Assembly: GCF_037076565.1 (NCBI RefSeq)
Contig: NZ_AP029028.1
Coordinates: 4,898,001-4,962,000 of the forward strand
Length of the DNA: 64,000 nt
Origin: Herbaspirillum sp. DW155
GTDB taxonomy: Bacteria; Pseudomonadota; Gammaproteobacteria; Burkholderiales; Burkholderiaceae_D
Reading direction: 5' to 3'
Made by a program: the position numbers and the translations under genes. Under the pieces are notes generated by a model. That model worked only from the letters and a program-made list of their open reading frames with translations, had not been told where the DNA came from and did not search any database. Within the stretch, counting starts at the first letter, position 1, and each line of letters opens with the position of its first letter. Shown one piece after another: positions 28,713 to 40,011 of the stretch.

Positions 28713-28750
28713 CCAAAAGAAAACGCCCACCGCATCTCTGCGGCGGGCGT
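28713..28750 (-). terminator. Terminator of pckG
   Basis: On the minus strand ACGCCCGCCGCA pairs with TGCGGTGGGCGT (one G-T pair) around GAGA and is followed by TTTTCTTTT. Confidence 0.85.
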
Positions 28751-28776
28751 ATCCCGTCTTCTCCGTGCCGGTCAGC

Positions 28777-30645
<1,869 letters not shown>

Positions 30646-31031
30646 ATGCTACCTCCAATGCCACAAGTTGATGAATTCGGTTGGCACGGCAGGATCGTCG
30701 TTGCAAAGGTCCGGCGGGGTCCACACGCCAGCTGCAGTACGGCGGTCTTGTCGATGGCGACCGTCTGCAAGAGCCCGGCCACCTGGCCCGCCTCCTTGCT
30801 GGCGGCGGGTTTTGTTCACTCTTCGACAGTCGAGAGTGCAGGAAAGTGGCAAGGATTGTAACCCGATAAAACGGAATTTACGCAAATTTGTAGCGAAAAA
30901 TACCCGACTTATGTAGTAGGTAATTACAAATCAAAAAAAATCTGTTTTTTCATTACTGTTACGCATAACACCAATTCGCCTGAAAAGCGCATGAATGCTG
31001 GATTCTCGCGGCATTGCGGTCGATCAATCAT
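30646..31031. other. Intergenic region upstream of pckG
   Basis: These 386 bases contain no supported gene. The part at 30850-30960 is AT-rich, contains the palindrome GTAATTAC and probably holds the pckG promoter. TACAAT on the minus strand at 30855-30860 is the best -10, but its -35 spacing is poor. Confidence 0.5.
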
Positions 31032-31409
31032 TCATGACGTGAATATCTCATGCAAAAAAGCGACGAAAACTTTCACCTTGGCTGTCTCGCGGCGATTGGG
31101 CTGATAGAGCGCCACGATGTCGGGACCGGCCACCTGCCATTCCGGCAGAACCGGCAAGAGACTGCCCTCCTGCAGGGCCGGATCCAGGGTCACCGACATC
31201 TGCTGGATGATGCCGCCACCGGCCTGCGCGGCAGCCACGATGGACTCCACATGATCCATCGCCAGCAAGCCCTTGGGAATATGCGAGCTTTCCACCCCCT
31301 CATGACTGAAACGCCAGGGCTTGACCATGCGTGTGCGCGGATTCATGAACCCCAGGCAGGCGAACTGATCCAGCGCCTCGGGCGTCTGCGGCAAGGTGGT
31401 GATCGACAT
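31032..31409 (-). pseudogene. LysR-type regulator remnant (C-terminal effector domain only)
   Basis: The minus strand encodes about 125 residues that read as the end of a LysR effector-binding domain: QTPEALDQFACLGFMNPRTR, VESIVAAAQAGGGIIQQMSV and VALYQPNRRETAKVKVFVAFL. The N-terminal winged helix-turn-helix and the first half of the effector domain are missing. Upstream of 31409 the frame runs into unrelated sequence and the start region of the dehydrogenase. It is a deletion remnant and probably not functional. Confidence 0.8.
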
Positions 31410-31546
31410 CGGCCACTGATCTCCTGAACTCGCCCGCCATCGCAGCCACCCCGTGCCGAATCCGGGCAATCGCTTTATGATGGACGCCCGCGCCGGCCAC
31501 CCACCAGGTGGCCGGCACCGCCCCTCAAGCGTGCCAGGAGACCTCC

Positions 31547-32533
31547 ATGAAAATCGCCATCCTCGACGACTACCAGGATGCCGTGCGCCATCTCGATTGC
31601 TTCCGCCTGCTCGATGGCCACGACGTCAAGATATTCACCAACACCGTGCGCGGCGTCGGCCAGCTGGCTGCGCGCCTGGCGCCGTTTGACGCCGTGGTGC
31701 TGATCCGCGAACGCACCGCGCTCACCAGACCCCTGCTGGAAAAACTGCCCCTGCTCAAACTGATCTCCCAGACCGGCAAGGTCAGCGGACACGTGGACGT
31801 ACCGGCCGCCACCGAGCGCGGCATCGCCGTCGTCGAAGGCGTGGGCGATCCGACCGCGCCGGCCGAACTGACCTGGGCCCTCATCATGGCCGCCATGCGC
31901 CGCGTGCCGCAATACTGCACCGCCCTGCGCGCGGGCGCATGGCAGCAGGTCTCGCCCACGCCGCATCTCAACCTGATCGGCACCGCCCTGAAGGGCCGCA
32001 CCCTGGGCATCTGGGGCTATGGCAAGATCGGCCGGCTGGTAGCCGGCTATGGCCGCGCCTTCGGCATGCAGGTGGTGGTGTGGGGGCGCGAGGCCAGCCG
32101 CGAACAAGCCATCAAGGATGGCCTGCAAGCCGCCGCCAGCAAGGAAGATTTCTTCACCCAGGCCGATGTGCTGAGCCTGCATCTGCGCCTCAACGACGCC
32201 ACCCGCGGCATCGTCAAGGCCAGCGACCTGGCGCGCATGAAGCCCACTGCCTGCTTCGTCAACACCAGCCGCGCCGAACTGGTCGAAGCCGATGCGCTGG
32301 AAGCGGCGCTGGTGGCCGGTCGTCCCGGACTGGCCGCGCTCGACGTCTACGAGCGCGAACCGCTGCCGGTGGACTCGCCCCTGCTGAAGATGGACAACGT
32401 GGTGGCCGCCCCGCACCTGGGCTATGTGGAAAAAGACGGATATGAACTTTACTTCCGCGCAGCCTTTCAGAACATCGTCGACTACGCCGCCGGTACGCCC
32501 AGCAACGTGCTCAATCCTGAGGCTCTGGGGTGA
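31547..32533 (+). CDS. D-2-hydroxyacid dehydrogenase family protein
   Basis: The 328-residue protein has the NAD-binding motif GIWGYGKIGRLVAGYGRAFG (residues about 148-167) and the catalytic set: arginine in NTSRAELVE, glutamate in VYEREPLP and histidine in APHLGYVE. It belongs to the phosphoglycerate dehydrogenase-like branch; the exact 2-hydroxyacid or 2-ketoacid is not known. AGGAGA precedes the ATG at 31547. The 3' end overlaps the convergent hypothetical gene by 23 bases. The LysR remnant just upstream on the other strand could once have been its regulator. Confidence 0.87.
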   Translation: MKIAILDDYQDAVRHLDCFRLLDGHDVKIFTNTVRGVGQLAARLAPFDAVVLIRERTALTRPLLEKLPLLKLISQTGKVSGHVDVPAATERGIAVVEGVGDPTAPAELTWALIMAAMRRVPQYCTALRAGAWQQVSPTPHLNLIGTALKGRTLGIWGYGKIGRLVAGYGRAFGMQVVVWGREASREQAIKDGLQAAASKEDFFTQADVLSLHLRLNDATRGIVKASDLARMKPTACFVNTSRAELVEADALEAALVAGRPGLAALDVYEREPLPVDSPLLKMDNVVAAPHLGYVEKDGYELYFRAAFQNIVDYAAGTPSNVLNPEALG

Positions 32534-33278
32534 TGCGGTGAATGGTTCTGACCGGTGGATCGTAGGCCAGCTGCGGCATCGGGCCACCGCGCTTCCACAG
32601 GTGGCGCCAGCCCGGCGGCCAGGGTAGCGGCGGACCGGCGTAGTCGGGCACGTTGCGCCGGATCGGCATCACCGGCAGGTGTTGCGGCATGCCGCCGCCA
32701 TTGTCGTGCCAGCCCAGGCTGAAGGCGTAATCCGGCAGCAGCGTGGCGCACACCAGTTCAAACCAGTTGGCGTGCTCCTCGTCTTCCCCCAGCGCCCGGG
32801 CCAGTCCCTGAGGATCGAACTGCGCCAGCAGGCGTGCCAGTTCCTCGGGCGAGGACGACGGACCATCGCCCCAGCCCATCACCGGATTGAAGTTGTACTC
32901 CGCGCCCGAACCATACCAGCCCTCGCGCCAGGGCCGCTCGATCCAGTTGCGCGGACCGCTGAAGAGATGCCAGCGCCAGTGCAGCCCGGACGGCTTGGGC
33001 CAGCTATACAGGTACAGCCGCTGGTAACCGGCGCGATGCAGCTCGCGCACCATGGCCATCAGGCGCGCATGCGGCATGCGGTCCGGCGGGGCGCGGCGAA
33101 ACAGGATGGGCGTGCCATCGGCGTGCTGTACTTCATCCGAGGACAGGTTCAGGTCCAGCGTGCGCACCTCGTTGCCGAAGCGCGCAGAAATCCAGCCCGT
33201 CATCAGGTTGACGAGCACGATCACGCCATAGCCGCGATGGCGGTGGAAGATGACGGTGCCGGGTGCCAGAGGTTTCAT
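32511..33278 (-). CDS. Conserved-looking hypothetical protein, 255 residues
   Basis: I do not recognise a family. The protein starts MKPLAPGTVIFHRHRGYGVI, followed by VNLMTGWISARFGNEVRTLDL, which could form a small beta-barrel similar in style to CarD/RfaH-like or Tudor-like domains. The remainder is rich in tryptophan, proline and histidine (LYLYSWPKPSGLHWRWHLF, PPLPWPPGWRHLWKRGG). There is no signal peptide or membrane segment. Codon use and GC content resemble the neighbours, which supports a real gene. The start at 33278 is the only ATG that leaves the asparaginase promoter region free. The 3' end overlaps the dehydrogenase gene. Confidence 0.6.
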   Translation of the reverse strand: MKPLAPGTVIFHRHRGYGVIVLVNLMTGWISARFGNEVRTLDLNLSSDEVQHADGTPILFRRAPPDRMPHARLMAMVRELHRAGYQRLYLYSWPKPSGLHWRWHLFSGPRNWIERPWREGWYGSGAEYNFNPVMGWGDGPSSSPEELARLLAQFDPQGLARALGEDEEHANWFELVCATLLPDYAFSLGWHDNGGGMPQHLPVMPIRRNVPDYAGPPLPWPPGWRHLWKRGGPMPQLAYDPPVRTIHRITPEPQD

Positions 33279-33487
33279 ATCCGGCCCATTATAAATGTCC
33301 TTGGGAAATCGCTCCGGGCCGCCCGCCAGAGCGCGTAAATGAAGCTTCCTGCGTGTAAGATAGCGCCTTCCAACGGCCCTGCCCGCAACTGCACGGCCGA
33401 AGCGGCCGCTGGACACGCGGCCTGCGGGACCGTATCTTGCTTATCCCGCGACATGAACATTTTGACCAGTTGGAAGATAGGAAACCC

Positions 33488-33973
33488 ATGAGCCTGCGCA
33501 TCATCGCCACCGGCGGCACCTTCGACAAGCACTACGACGAAATCGCGGGCCAGCTTGGCTTTGCCGAGAGCCACTTGCCGGACGTCATCGCCCGCGCCCG
33601 CATCACCGCCGAAGTGTCCCTGGAAACCCTGCGCCTGCTCGATTCTCTGGAGATGCAGGACGCCGACCGCCAGCGCGTGCTGCAAGCCTGCCAGGCCTCG
33701 GCGCAGCAGGCCATCGTCATCATCCACGGCACCGACACCATGCAGCAGACCGCCCAGGTTCTGGGCCCGGCGCTGACCGACAAGACCGTGGTGCTGACCG
33801 GCGCCATGATTCCCTACGAGATCGCCAATTCCGACGCCTTCTTCAACTTCGGCTTTGCCTGCGGCGTGGCCCAGGTGCTGCCGCCGGGTGTGTATGTGGC
33901 GATGAACGGCCGCATCTTCGCCTGGAACAAGGTCGCCAAGAACCGCAGCGCGGGCGTGTTCGAGCCGATCTGA
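33488..33973 (+). CDS. Single-domain asparaginase-like protein
   Basis: The 161-residue protein covers only the N-terminal domain of type I/II asparaginases. It has the nucleophile loop ATGGTFDK (residues 7-14) and the second threonine/aspartate motif HGTDTMQQTA (about 81), followed by VVLTGAMIPYEI. The C-terminal domain that completes the dimeric active site in full enzymes (about 330 residues) is absent. The gene ends cleanly, with RBS AGGAAA and a normal stop, so it looks like a genuine short family member and not a truncation. Its substrate is uncertain. Confidence 0.78.
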   Translation: MSLRIIATGGTFDKHYDEIAGQLGFAESHLPDVIARARITAEVSLETLRLLDSLEMQDADRQRVLQACQASAQQAIVIIHGTDTMQQTAQVLGPALTDKTVVLTGAMIPYEIANSDAFFNFGFACGVAQVLPPGVYVAMNGRIFAWNKVAKNRSAGVFEPI

Positions 33974-33998
33974 CCCCGCCTCGGGCAAGCCCCGTCCT

Positions 33999-34901
33999 TC
34001 AGTGCGGCGCCTGCCGCTGCGCCCAGTCCCGGCAGAACGACAGCAAGGCCGTGAGGCTGGGCGAAGGCGCGCGGTGGCGGCTGACCACCATGTAGAAATG
34101 TCGGCGCAAGGTCGGCAACGGCGTGTCCAGTTCGACCAGCTTTTTCGATTCGATCAGATCTTCCACCACCGAGCGTGACAGGCAGCTGATACCCAGCCCT
34201 TCGGCGGTAGCGCGCTTGATGGCTTCCGAATTGCCGAACTCGAAGGACGACGGCAAATAATGCAGGTAGGGAATGAGCGCATGCTCGACCGCCTCGCGCG
34301 TGCCGGACCCGGCTTCGCGCAGCAGCCAGTCGGCTTCGCGCAGCATCTTCAAGGTGATCTTGCGGCGCGCGCGGACGATGGGGTGTCTGGGTGCGGCCAC
34401 CACGATCAGTTCATCGGTCATCCACGGCTCCACCTGTACATCATCGGCATGGCAGGGCCCTTCGATGAGCCCGGCATCCACTTCGAAATTGACCACCGCA
34501 TCCACGATATCGGCCGTATTGGCCACCAGCGCGCGCACCCGCGCCCCTGTATGGCTGCGCCGATAGGCGGCGATCATGGCCGGCAGCAGATAGCTGCCGA
34601 TGGTGGTGGAAGCGCCCAGATGCAAGTCGCTGCCAGCAGCCGGATCGCTGAACTGGCGCTCGATGGTCTGCGCCGCATCCAGCATGTGGCGCGCCTGCGG
34701 CAGCAGCTGGCGGCCGCTGTCGTTCAACACCAGCCGCTTGCCGACGCGATCAAACAGTTGCACACCCAAGAGGCTTTCCAGTTCGTTCAACGCCGCACTG
34801 GCCGCTGACTGCGACAGCGCCACCAGAGCGGCCGCCGCCGTGGTGGACCCCGACTGGGCCACGGCCAGGAAAATCTGCAATTGTCGCAGCGTGATCCTCA
34901 T
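33999..34901 (-). CDS. LysR-family regulator, YeiE-like
   Basis: The 300-residue protein has a LysR winged helix at residues 1-60 (MRITLRQLQIFLAVAQSGS, LSQSAASAALNELESLLGVQLFDR in two parts) and a full effector domain. AAAGGAGA stands just before the ATG at 34901, which I prefer to the in-frame ATG at 34928. It is divergent from a YeiH-type gene, the same arrangement as yeiE-yeiH in enterobacteria, so it most likely controls that transporter. A perfect 8-bp inverted repeat lies between them. The inducing ligand is unknown. Confidence 0.87.
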   Translation of the reverse strand: MRITLRQLQIFLAVAQSGSTTAAAALVALSQSAASAALNELESLLGVQLFDRVGKRLVLNDSGRQLLPQARHMLDAAQTIERQFSDPAAGSDLHLGASTTIGSYLLPAMIAAYRRSHTGARVRALVANTADIVDAVVNFEVDAGLIEGPCHADDVQVEPWMTDELIVVAAPRHPIVRARRKITLKMLREADWLLREAGSGTREAVEHALIPYLHYLPSSFEFGNSEAIKRATAEGLGISCLSRSVVEDLIESKKLVELDTPLPTLRRHFYMVVSRHRAPSPSLTALLSFCRDWAQRQAPH

Positions 34902-34955
34902 TGATTCTCCTTTATGCATTTCCGACATGGGAGTGCGCAGAAAACGTCACTGCAC

Positions 34956-34978
34956 ATCTACCTACTGAACAGGTAGAT
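34956..34978. promoter_or_regulatory. Palindromic operator candidate in the LysR/yeiH intergenic region
   Basis: ATCTACCT and AGGTAGAT form a perfect inverted repeat around ACTGAAC. It contains a T-N11-A core typical of LysR sites and lies 55 bases from the LysR start and 85 bases from the yeiH start. Confidence 0.6.
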
Positions 34979-35062
34979 ATTAGCAAAATAACGCGTTTTT
35001 CTTTTATAGACCCGAGGCGTAAAGTGCACTCCATCGACAGCACACCCTTTGTGGAGAGCCCC

Positions 35063-36112
35063 ATGCGTACCGCCATCCAGACCTCCCCCCTGCCCCCGGC
35101 CGCCGCCGGACTGGCGCTTTCAGGCGCCGTCGCCTGGGCCGCCATGAGCCTGGGCAATATCGGCTGGCTGCAGAATCACGGCTTCTCGGCGCTCACGGTC
35201 GCCATCGTGCTGGGCATCGTGATCGGCAACACCGTCTATCCGCGCCTGGGTGCGTACTGCGGCGAGGGCGTGCGCTTTTCCAAGCAGACGCTGCTGCGTG
35301 CGGGCATCATCCTCTACGGCTTTCGCCTGACGTTCCAGGATATCGCGCACGTGGGTGTGGCCGGTGTGGTGATCGATGCAGCCATGCTGCTGTCCACCTT
35401 CGGGCTGGCCTGGCTGGTCGGCACCAAGTTGTTGAAGCTGGATCGCGATGCCGCCCTGCTGATCGGTGCCGGCAGTTCCATCTGCGGCGCCGCTGCCGTG
35501 ATGGCCACCGAGCCGGTGCTGCGCGCACGCAGCGAGCAGGTCACCGTGGCGGTATCGACCGTGGTCATCTTCGGTTCGCTGGCGATCTTCCTCTATCCGC
35601 TGCTCTACACGCTGCAGGCCGAACCGATGTGGGGCATGCGCCTGCCGGACTTCGGCGTCTACATCGGCTCCACCGTCCATGAGGTGGCGCAGGTGCTGGC
35701 CGCTGCGCGCTCCATCGACCAGCACACGGCCGATGTGGCGGTCATCACCAAGATGGTCCGCGTGATGATGCTGGCGCCCTTCCTGCTGATGCTGTCGATG
35801 AAGGCGGCACCGTCGGTCAGTGCACACCCGCATCAGCACCGCAAGCTGTCCATTCCCTGGTTCGCCTTTGCCTTCATCGGTGTGGTGGTGTTCAACTCCT
35901 TCTTCCCGCTGCCCGCTGCACTCAACCAGCTGGTGCTGCAGGCCGATACGCTGATGCTGGCCATGGCCATGGCGGCCCTGGGCTTGTCCACCCACCTCTC
36001 GGCGCTGCGCAGCGCGGGCATCAAGCCGATGATCCTGGGTGCGGTGCTGTTTGCCTGGCTGGTCATCGGTGGCGCACTGGTCAATGGCGCACTGGGACGC
36101 CTGCTGGCCTGA
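35063..36112 (+). CDS. yeiH: YeiH/UPF0324 family membrane protein (putative sulfate exporter family)
   Basis: The 349-residue protein has about ten transmembrane helices. It shows the family signatures LTVAIVLGIVIGNT, FSKQTLLRAGIILYGFRLTFQDI, IGAGSSICGAAAVMA and GSTVHEVAQVLAA. The family is annotated as putative sulfate exporters but transport has been shown for few members. GGAG lies before the ATG at 35063. It is divergent from the LysR gene and followed by a strong terminator, so it forms a one-gene transcription unit. Confidence 0.88.
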   Translation: MRTAIQTSPLPPAAAGLALSGAVAWAAMSLGNIGWLQNHGFSALTVAIVLGIVIGNTVYPRLGAYCGEGVRFSKQTLLRAGIILYGFRLTFQDIAHVGVAGVVIDAAMLLSTFGLAWLVGTKLLKLDRDAALLIGAGSSICGAAAVMATEPVLRARSEQVTVAVSTVVIFGSLAIFLYPLLYTLQAEPMWGMRLPDFGVYIGSTVHEVAQVLAAARSIDQHTADVAVITKMVRVMMLAPFLLMLSMKAAPSVSAHPHQHRKLSIPWFAFAFIGVVVFNSFFPLPAALNQLVLQADTLMLAMAMAALGLSTHLSALRSAGIKPMILGAVLFAWLVIGGALVNGALGRLLA

Positions 36113-36147
36113 GCCTGACGCCTGAGCCTGAATGCGGCGCATCAAGC

Positions 36148-36184
36148 AAGAAGGCGCGCTCCTGCGGGAGCGCGCCTTCTTTTA
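36148..36184 (+). terminator. Terminator of yeiH
   Basis: AAGAAGGCGCGCTCC pairs perfectly with GGAGCGCGCCTTCTT around TGCG and is followed by TTATT. It could also act for the convergent SRPBCC gene. Confidence 0.92.
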
Positions 36185-36229
36185 TTGCATCAGGAAAACT
36201 GACTCAAACGCCGCCCTGATTCAGTTTCC

Positions 36230-36700
36230 TCAATGCAGCTCACCGCGCCGGGTCAGATCGCGGATGATGCGCACCGTATCGATATCGGCTTCCTGGTAGG
36301 CCGAGCGGCGGAAGTCGTCGTAGAACGCCTCTTCGCCGGTACCGCCCTCGGGCTTGCCATCGTCGTATTCAAAACGCACGAACAGCACATCGGCCTGTGG
36401 TTCCTCGATGGTCATGCTCATGCGCGAGGCCGGGATATCGCCCTGCGCGGGCACTTCGTAGAGCACCTGGATCTGCGGCAGGTAAGTTACCTTGTCGATG
36501 ATGACCAGTTCGCCATAGCGCAACTCGCGGCGCACGCTGTCCAGGCTTTTTTCGGTGAGGCGGCAGTCGTCCAGGTGCGGCATGAACAGGCGCGGCGATT
36601 CGGCGCGCAGGACCAGGCCGCGCCAGAGCTGCTCGCGGGTCAGGGAATCGATCAGCGGATTGGTCGGATCGTTGATCTGGATGAGGTGGTTGAATTTCAT
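36230..36700 (-). CDS. SRPBCC / DUF1857 (AtaL-like) family protein
   Basis: The 156-residue protein starts MKFNHLIQINDPTNPLIDSL and has EQLWRGLVLRAESPRLFMPH, the opening of AtaL-like SRPBCC proteins, then YGELVIIDKVTYLPQIQVLYE and RMSMTIEEP, and ends DTVRIIRDLTRRGELH. SRPBCC proteins form a deep hydrophobic ligand pocket; the ligand here is unknown. It is cytosolic with no signal. It is divergent from the Rep helicase gene. Confidence 0.75.
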   Translation of the reverse strand: MKFNHLIQINDPTNPLIDSLTREQLWRGLVLRAESPRLFMPHLDDCRLTEKSLDSVRRELRYGELVIIDKVTYLPQIQVLYEVPAQGDIPASRMSMTIEEPQADVLFVRFEYDDGKPEGGTGEEAFYDDFRRSAYQEADIDTVRIIRDLTRRGELH

Positions 36701-36826
36701 GGTTGCTCTCGTGATGTTGTTGCCGCCGGCAATGCGGGCATTGTCCCACAGGCGCAGCCAGCCGGCGCGGACGGGCTGCTACAATGGCGCCTCGTTTCTT
36801 CTCCTGCCCACGCCGATCGCCTCCGT

Positions 36827-38899
36827 ATGTCCGCACCCTCCTTCGGCCTGAACAAGCCGCAAAGCGAAGCCGTCCACTACATGGCCGGGCCCTGCCTGGT
36901 GCTGGCCGGGGCCGGGTCGGGCAAGACCCGCGTGATCACGCAGAAGATCGCCCACCTGATCGAGAACTGCGGCTACGAATCGCGCAACATCGCCGCGCTC
37001 ACCTTCACCAACAAAGCCGCGCTGGAAATGCAGGAGCGCATCGCCAAGCTGCTCAAGGACCCCAGGCAGGCCAAGCACCTCACGGTGTCCACCTTCCATT
37101 CGCTGGGCGTGAAGATCCTGCGGCAGGAGTCCCAGCATCTGGGGCTGAAGGATCGCTTTTCAATCATGGACAGCGACGATTGTTTTTCCCTCGTGCAAGA
37201 ACTGGCGGTGACCACCGACAAGGCCATCATCCGCGGCATCCAGAATGCGATCTCGCTGTGGAAGAACGGCCTGGTCGATCCCGACCTGGCCGAGAAGAAC
37301 GCCCGCACCGAAGACGAAGCCCAGGCCGCGCGCATCTACCGCAGCTATGTGGCCACGCTCAAGGCTTACCAGGCGGTCGATTTCGACGACCTGATCCGCC
37401 TGCCGGTGGAACTGTTCCGCAGCAACGAGGAAGTGCGCGACCGCTGGCAGCGCAAGCTGCGCTATCTGCTCATCGACGAATACCAGGACACCAACACCTG
37501 CCAGTACGAACTGGTCAAGCTGCTGGTGACCGGCGTGGGCAAGAAGCCGATGTTTACCGCCGTGGGTGATGACGACCAGGCCATCTATGCCTGGCGCGGC
37601 GCGACCATCGAGAATCTGAAACTGCTGGGCGTGGATTTTCCCAACCTGCACCTGATCAAGCTGGAACAGAACTACCGTTCCAGCACGCGCATCCTGCAGG
37701 CCGCCAACGCGGTGATCTCCAACAATCCCAAGCTGTTCGACAAGACCCTGTGGTCCGAACACGGACTGGGTGATCCGATCACGGTCATGGCGATGGATGA
37801 CGAAGAAGCCGAAGCCGACCAGATCGCCATCACGCTGTCAGCGCACCGCTTCGAGCGGCGTGCCAAGTTTGCCGATTACGCGATTCTCTATCGTGGCAAC
37901 CATCAGGCCCGCATCCTGGAAAAATCACTGCGGCGCGAACGCATTCCCTACGTGATGTCGGGCGGCCAGAGTTACTTCGACCGTGCCGAAATCAAGGACA
38001 TCATTGCCTACCTGCGTCTGATCGCCAATCAGGACGATGACCCGGCCTTCATCCGCGCCGTCACCACGCCGCGCCGTGGGGTGGGACAAGCCACGCTGGA
38101 AGTGCTGGGCACGCTGGCCGGGCAGTGGCAGTGTTCGTTGTTCGAGGCGGTCTACAAGGGCGGCCTGGAAGACAAGCTGACCGACCGCCAGCTGCTGCCG
38201 CTGCGCAAGTTCTGCGATTTCATCAATGCACTGGAGTCGCGCGCCACGCGGCCGGGTCCGTCGGGCAGCGGCGCAGAGGCGGGCAAGGTACTGGACGACA
38301 TGATGGAGGCGATCAACTACGAGTTCTACCTCTACGACAGCTTCGAGGAACGCGCCGCGCAGGCGCGCTGGCAGAACGTGGTGGACTTCATCAACTGGTT
38401 GAAGGAACGCGCCTGCGGTGGCCGCGATGGTGAAGGCGAGGAAAAGAACCTGCTGGAGATCACGCAGATGGTGGCACTGATGAGCATGCTCGAAGGGCGC
38501 GACGAAGAGCAGGACGCGGTGCGCATGTCCACGCTGCATGCGTCCAAGGGACTGGAGTTTCCGCATGTGTTTCTGGTGGGTGTGGAAGAAGGCATCCTGC
38601 CGCACAAGGGCGACCCGGATACGCCGCCCGAGGAGGCCGCTGCGCGCGTGGAAGAAGAACGTCGCCTGATGTATGTCGGCATCACGCGCGCACAACGTTC
38701 GCTGCACCTGTCCTGGTGCAAGCGCCGCAAGCGCGCCAAGGAAGTGATCGAATGCCAGATCTCGCGCTTCGTCAAAGAGATGCGCCTGGATGAAGGCGAG
38801 GCAGTGCCGCAAGAAAGCGAGAAGATCACGCCGCAGGCGCGGCTGGCCAATTTGAAGGCGCTGTTGCAGAAGCCTCGGAATACGCCTGAGCAGGGCTAG
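36827..38899 (+). CDS. rep: ATP-dependent DNA helicase Rep (UvrD/Rep family)
   Basis: The 690-residue SF1A helicase has motif Q (LNKPQSEAV), Walker A (AGAGSGKTRVITQK), motif II (LIDEYQDTN), motif III (GDDDQAIYAWRGA), motif IV (EQNYRSS), motif V (STLHASKGLEF) and motif VI (YVGITRAQRSL). The length and the QSEAVHY opening are closer to Rep than to UvrD. It unwinds DNA 3' to 5' and helps replication forks pass bound proteins. The start at 36827 is the first methionine before the conserved region; the frame is open to 36233 only because it runs antisense to the SRPBCC gene. Confidence 0.92.
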   Translation: MSAPSFGLNKPQSEAVHYMAGPCLVLAGAGSGKTRVITQKIAHLIENCGYESRNIAALTFTNKAALEMQERIAKLLKDPRQAKHLTVSTFHSLGVKILRQESQHLGLKDRFSIMDSDDCFSLVQELAVTTDKAIIRGIQNAISLWKNGLVDPDLAEKNARTEDEAQAARIYRSYVATLKAYQAVDFDDLIRLPVELFRSNEEVRDRWQRKLRYLLIDEYQDTNTCQYELVKLLVTGVGKKPMFTAVGDDDQAIYAWRGATIENLKLLGVDFPNLHLIKLEQNYRSSTRILQAANAVISNNPKLFDKTLWSEHGLGDPITVMAMDDEEAEADQIAITLSAHRFERRAKFADYAILYRGNHQARILEKSLRRERIPYVMSGGQSYFDRAEIKDIIAYLRLIANQDDDPAFIRAVTTPRRGVGQATLEVLGTLAGQWQCSLFEAVYKGGLEDKLTDRQLLPLRKFCDFINALESRATRPGPSGSGAEAGKVLDDMMEAINYEFYLYDSFEERAAQARWQNVVDFINWLKERACGGRDGEGEEKNLLEITQMVALMSMLEGRDEEQDAVRMSTLHASKGLEFPHVFLVGVEEGILPHKGDPDTPPEEAAARVEEERRLMYVGITRAQRSLHLSWCKRRKRAKEVIECQISRFVKEMRLDEGEAVPQESEKITPQARLANLKALLQKPRNTPEQG

Positions 38900-39203
38900 T
38901 CTTGCGTGGCGCTCTGCGTCGCAGACCGTGAATCTCGTTGAGGCCACCGGCCTTGTCCGCGTACATAATTCACGCGAAAAATAGAAATTCTTCCATTGAG
39001 AAAGCGCCCTGCGCATCGGAGACTTACGCCTTCGTCGCCCGGGGCCTCAGCTGTGTTGATGTGTCCACGGGCATGGTCCGCATCCGGGACTTTCCACAGG
39101 CAAGCACAACGCGCAGGCAGTTCAGAAAAATTGCCGCGATTTCTTCCAGCTTGTTCACTGGCGTGTTCGGGATTGCACAATCTCTCCCTGGAAACCGCCC
39201 CGC
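38900..39203. other. Intergenic region at the left border of the accessory island
   Basis: These 304 bases between rep and the vgrG fragment hold no supported gene. CGTACATAATTCACGCG around 38957 is the most AT-rich part. No tRNA or att-like repeat is seen here. Confidence 0.5.
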
Positions 39204-40011
39204 ATGGCTCCCCCCTTGCAGAATGCTTCATCCCGCTCCCCAGCGCCCATGGGACAGCATCTCCGGCTGCTCAGGCTGGATTCCCCCCTCGGAAAAGATA
39301 TCCTCCTGCCGCAACGGCTGGTAGCCACAGAACACCTCAGCCAAGGCTACGAGGTCAGCATCGATGTGCTGGCCACGCAGACCGGCATTGCGCTGGAACC
39401 GTTGATTGCCCAGCCTGTCACCCTGTGGATCAGGCAACAGGCCGGCCAATATCTGCCCCTACGTGAGCGAATCAACAGCGTAATCGCACGATACAAGAAG
39501 GAGAAGAAGCGCTGCGAGAAAGTGATTCTGGTGACGCATTCCATGGGCGGACTTGTGGCGCGCTATTGCTCGGAAGTACTCGGCATGTCGGACAAGATCC
39601 TGGGCATCGTTCACGGTGTCATGCCCGCCATCGGCGCGGCCGCTGTCTATCGACGATTCAAATCGGGAACGGAAGGCGGATGGCTGGCAGCAAAAGTATT
39701 GGGAGAAGATGCGGCAGAAATGACTGCGGTGTTATCCAGTGCACCAGGCCCGTTACAGCTGCTGCCAACGCCGGAATATGGAAATGGCTGGCTCAGGATT
39801 GATGATGGAAGCAGTGTAGTCAGTTTGCCGCGCAATAACGATCCGTACAACGAAATCTACACCGTACGTGGACGGTGGTGGAGCATGTGTGAAGATCATC
39901 TGATCACTCCTCGCACACCGATGAGTCAAGCAAGGCAGCAGCGAGAAATTGATGCCGACTGGGCTGGTTTCTCGGCGCTCATTCAGGGAAAGGTCAGAGA
40001 ATTTCACCTAG

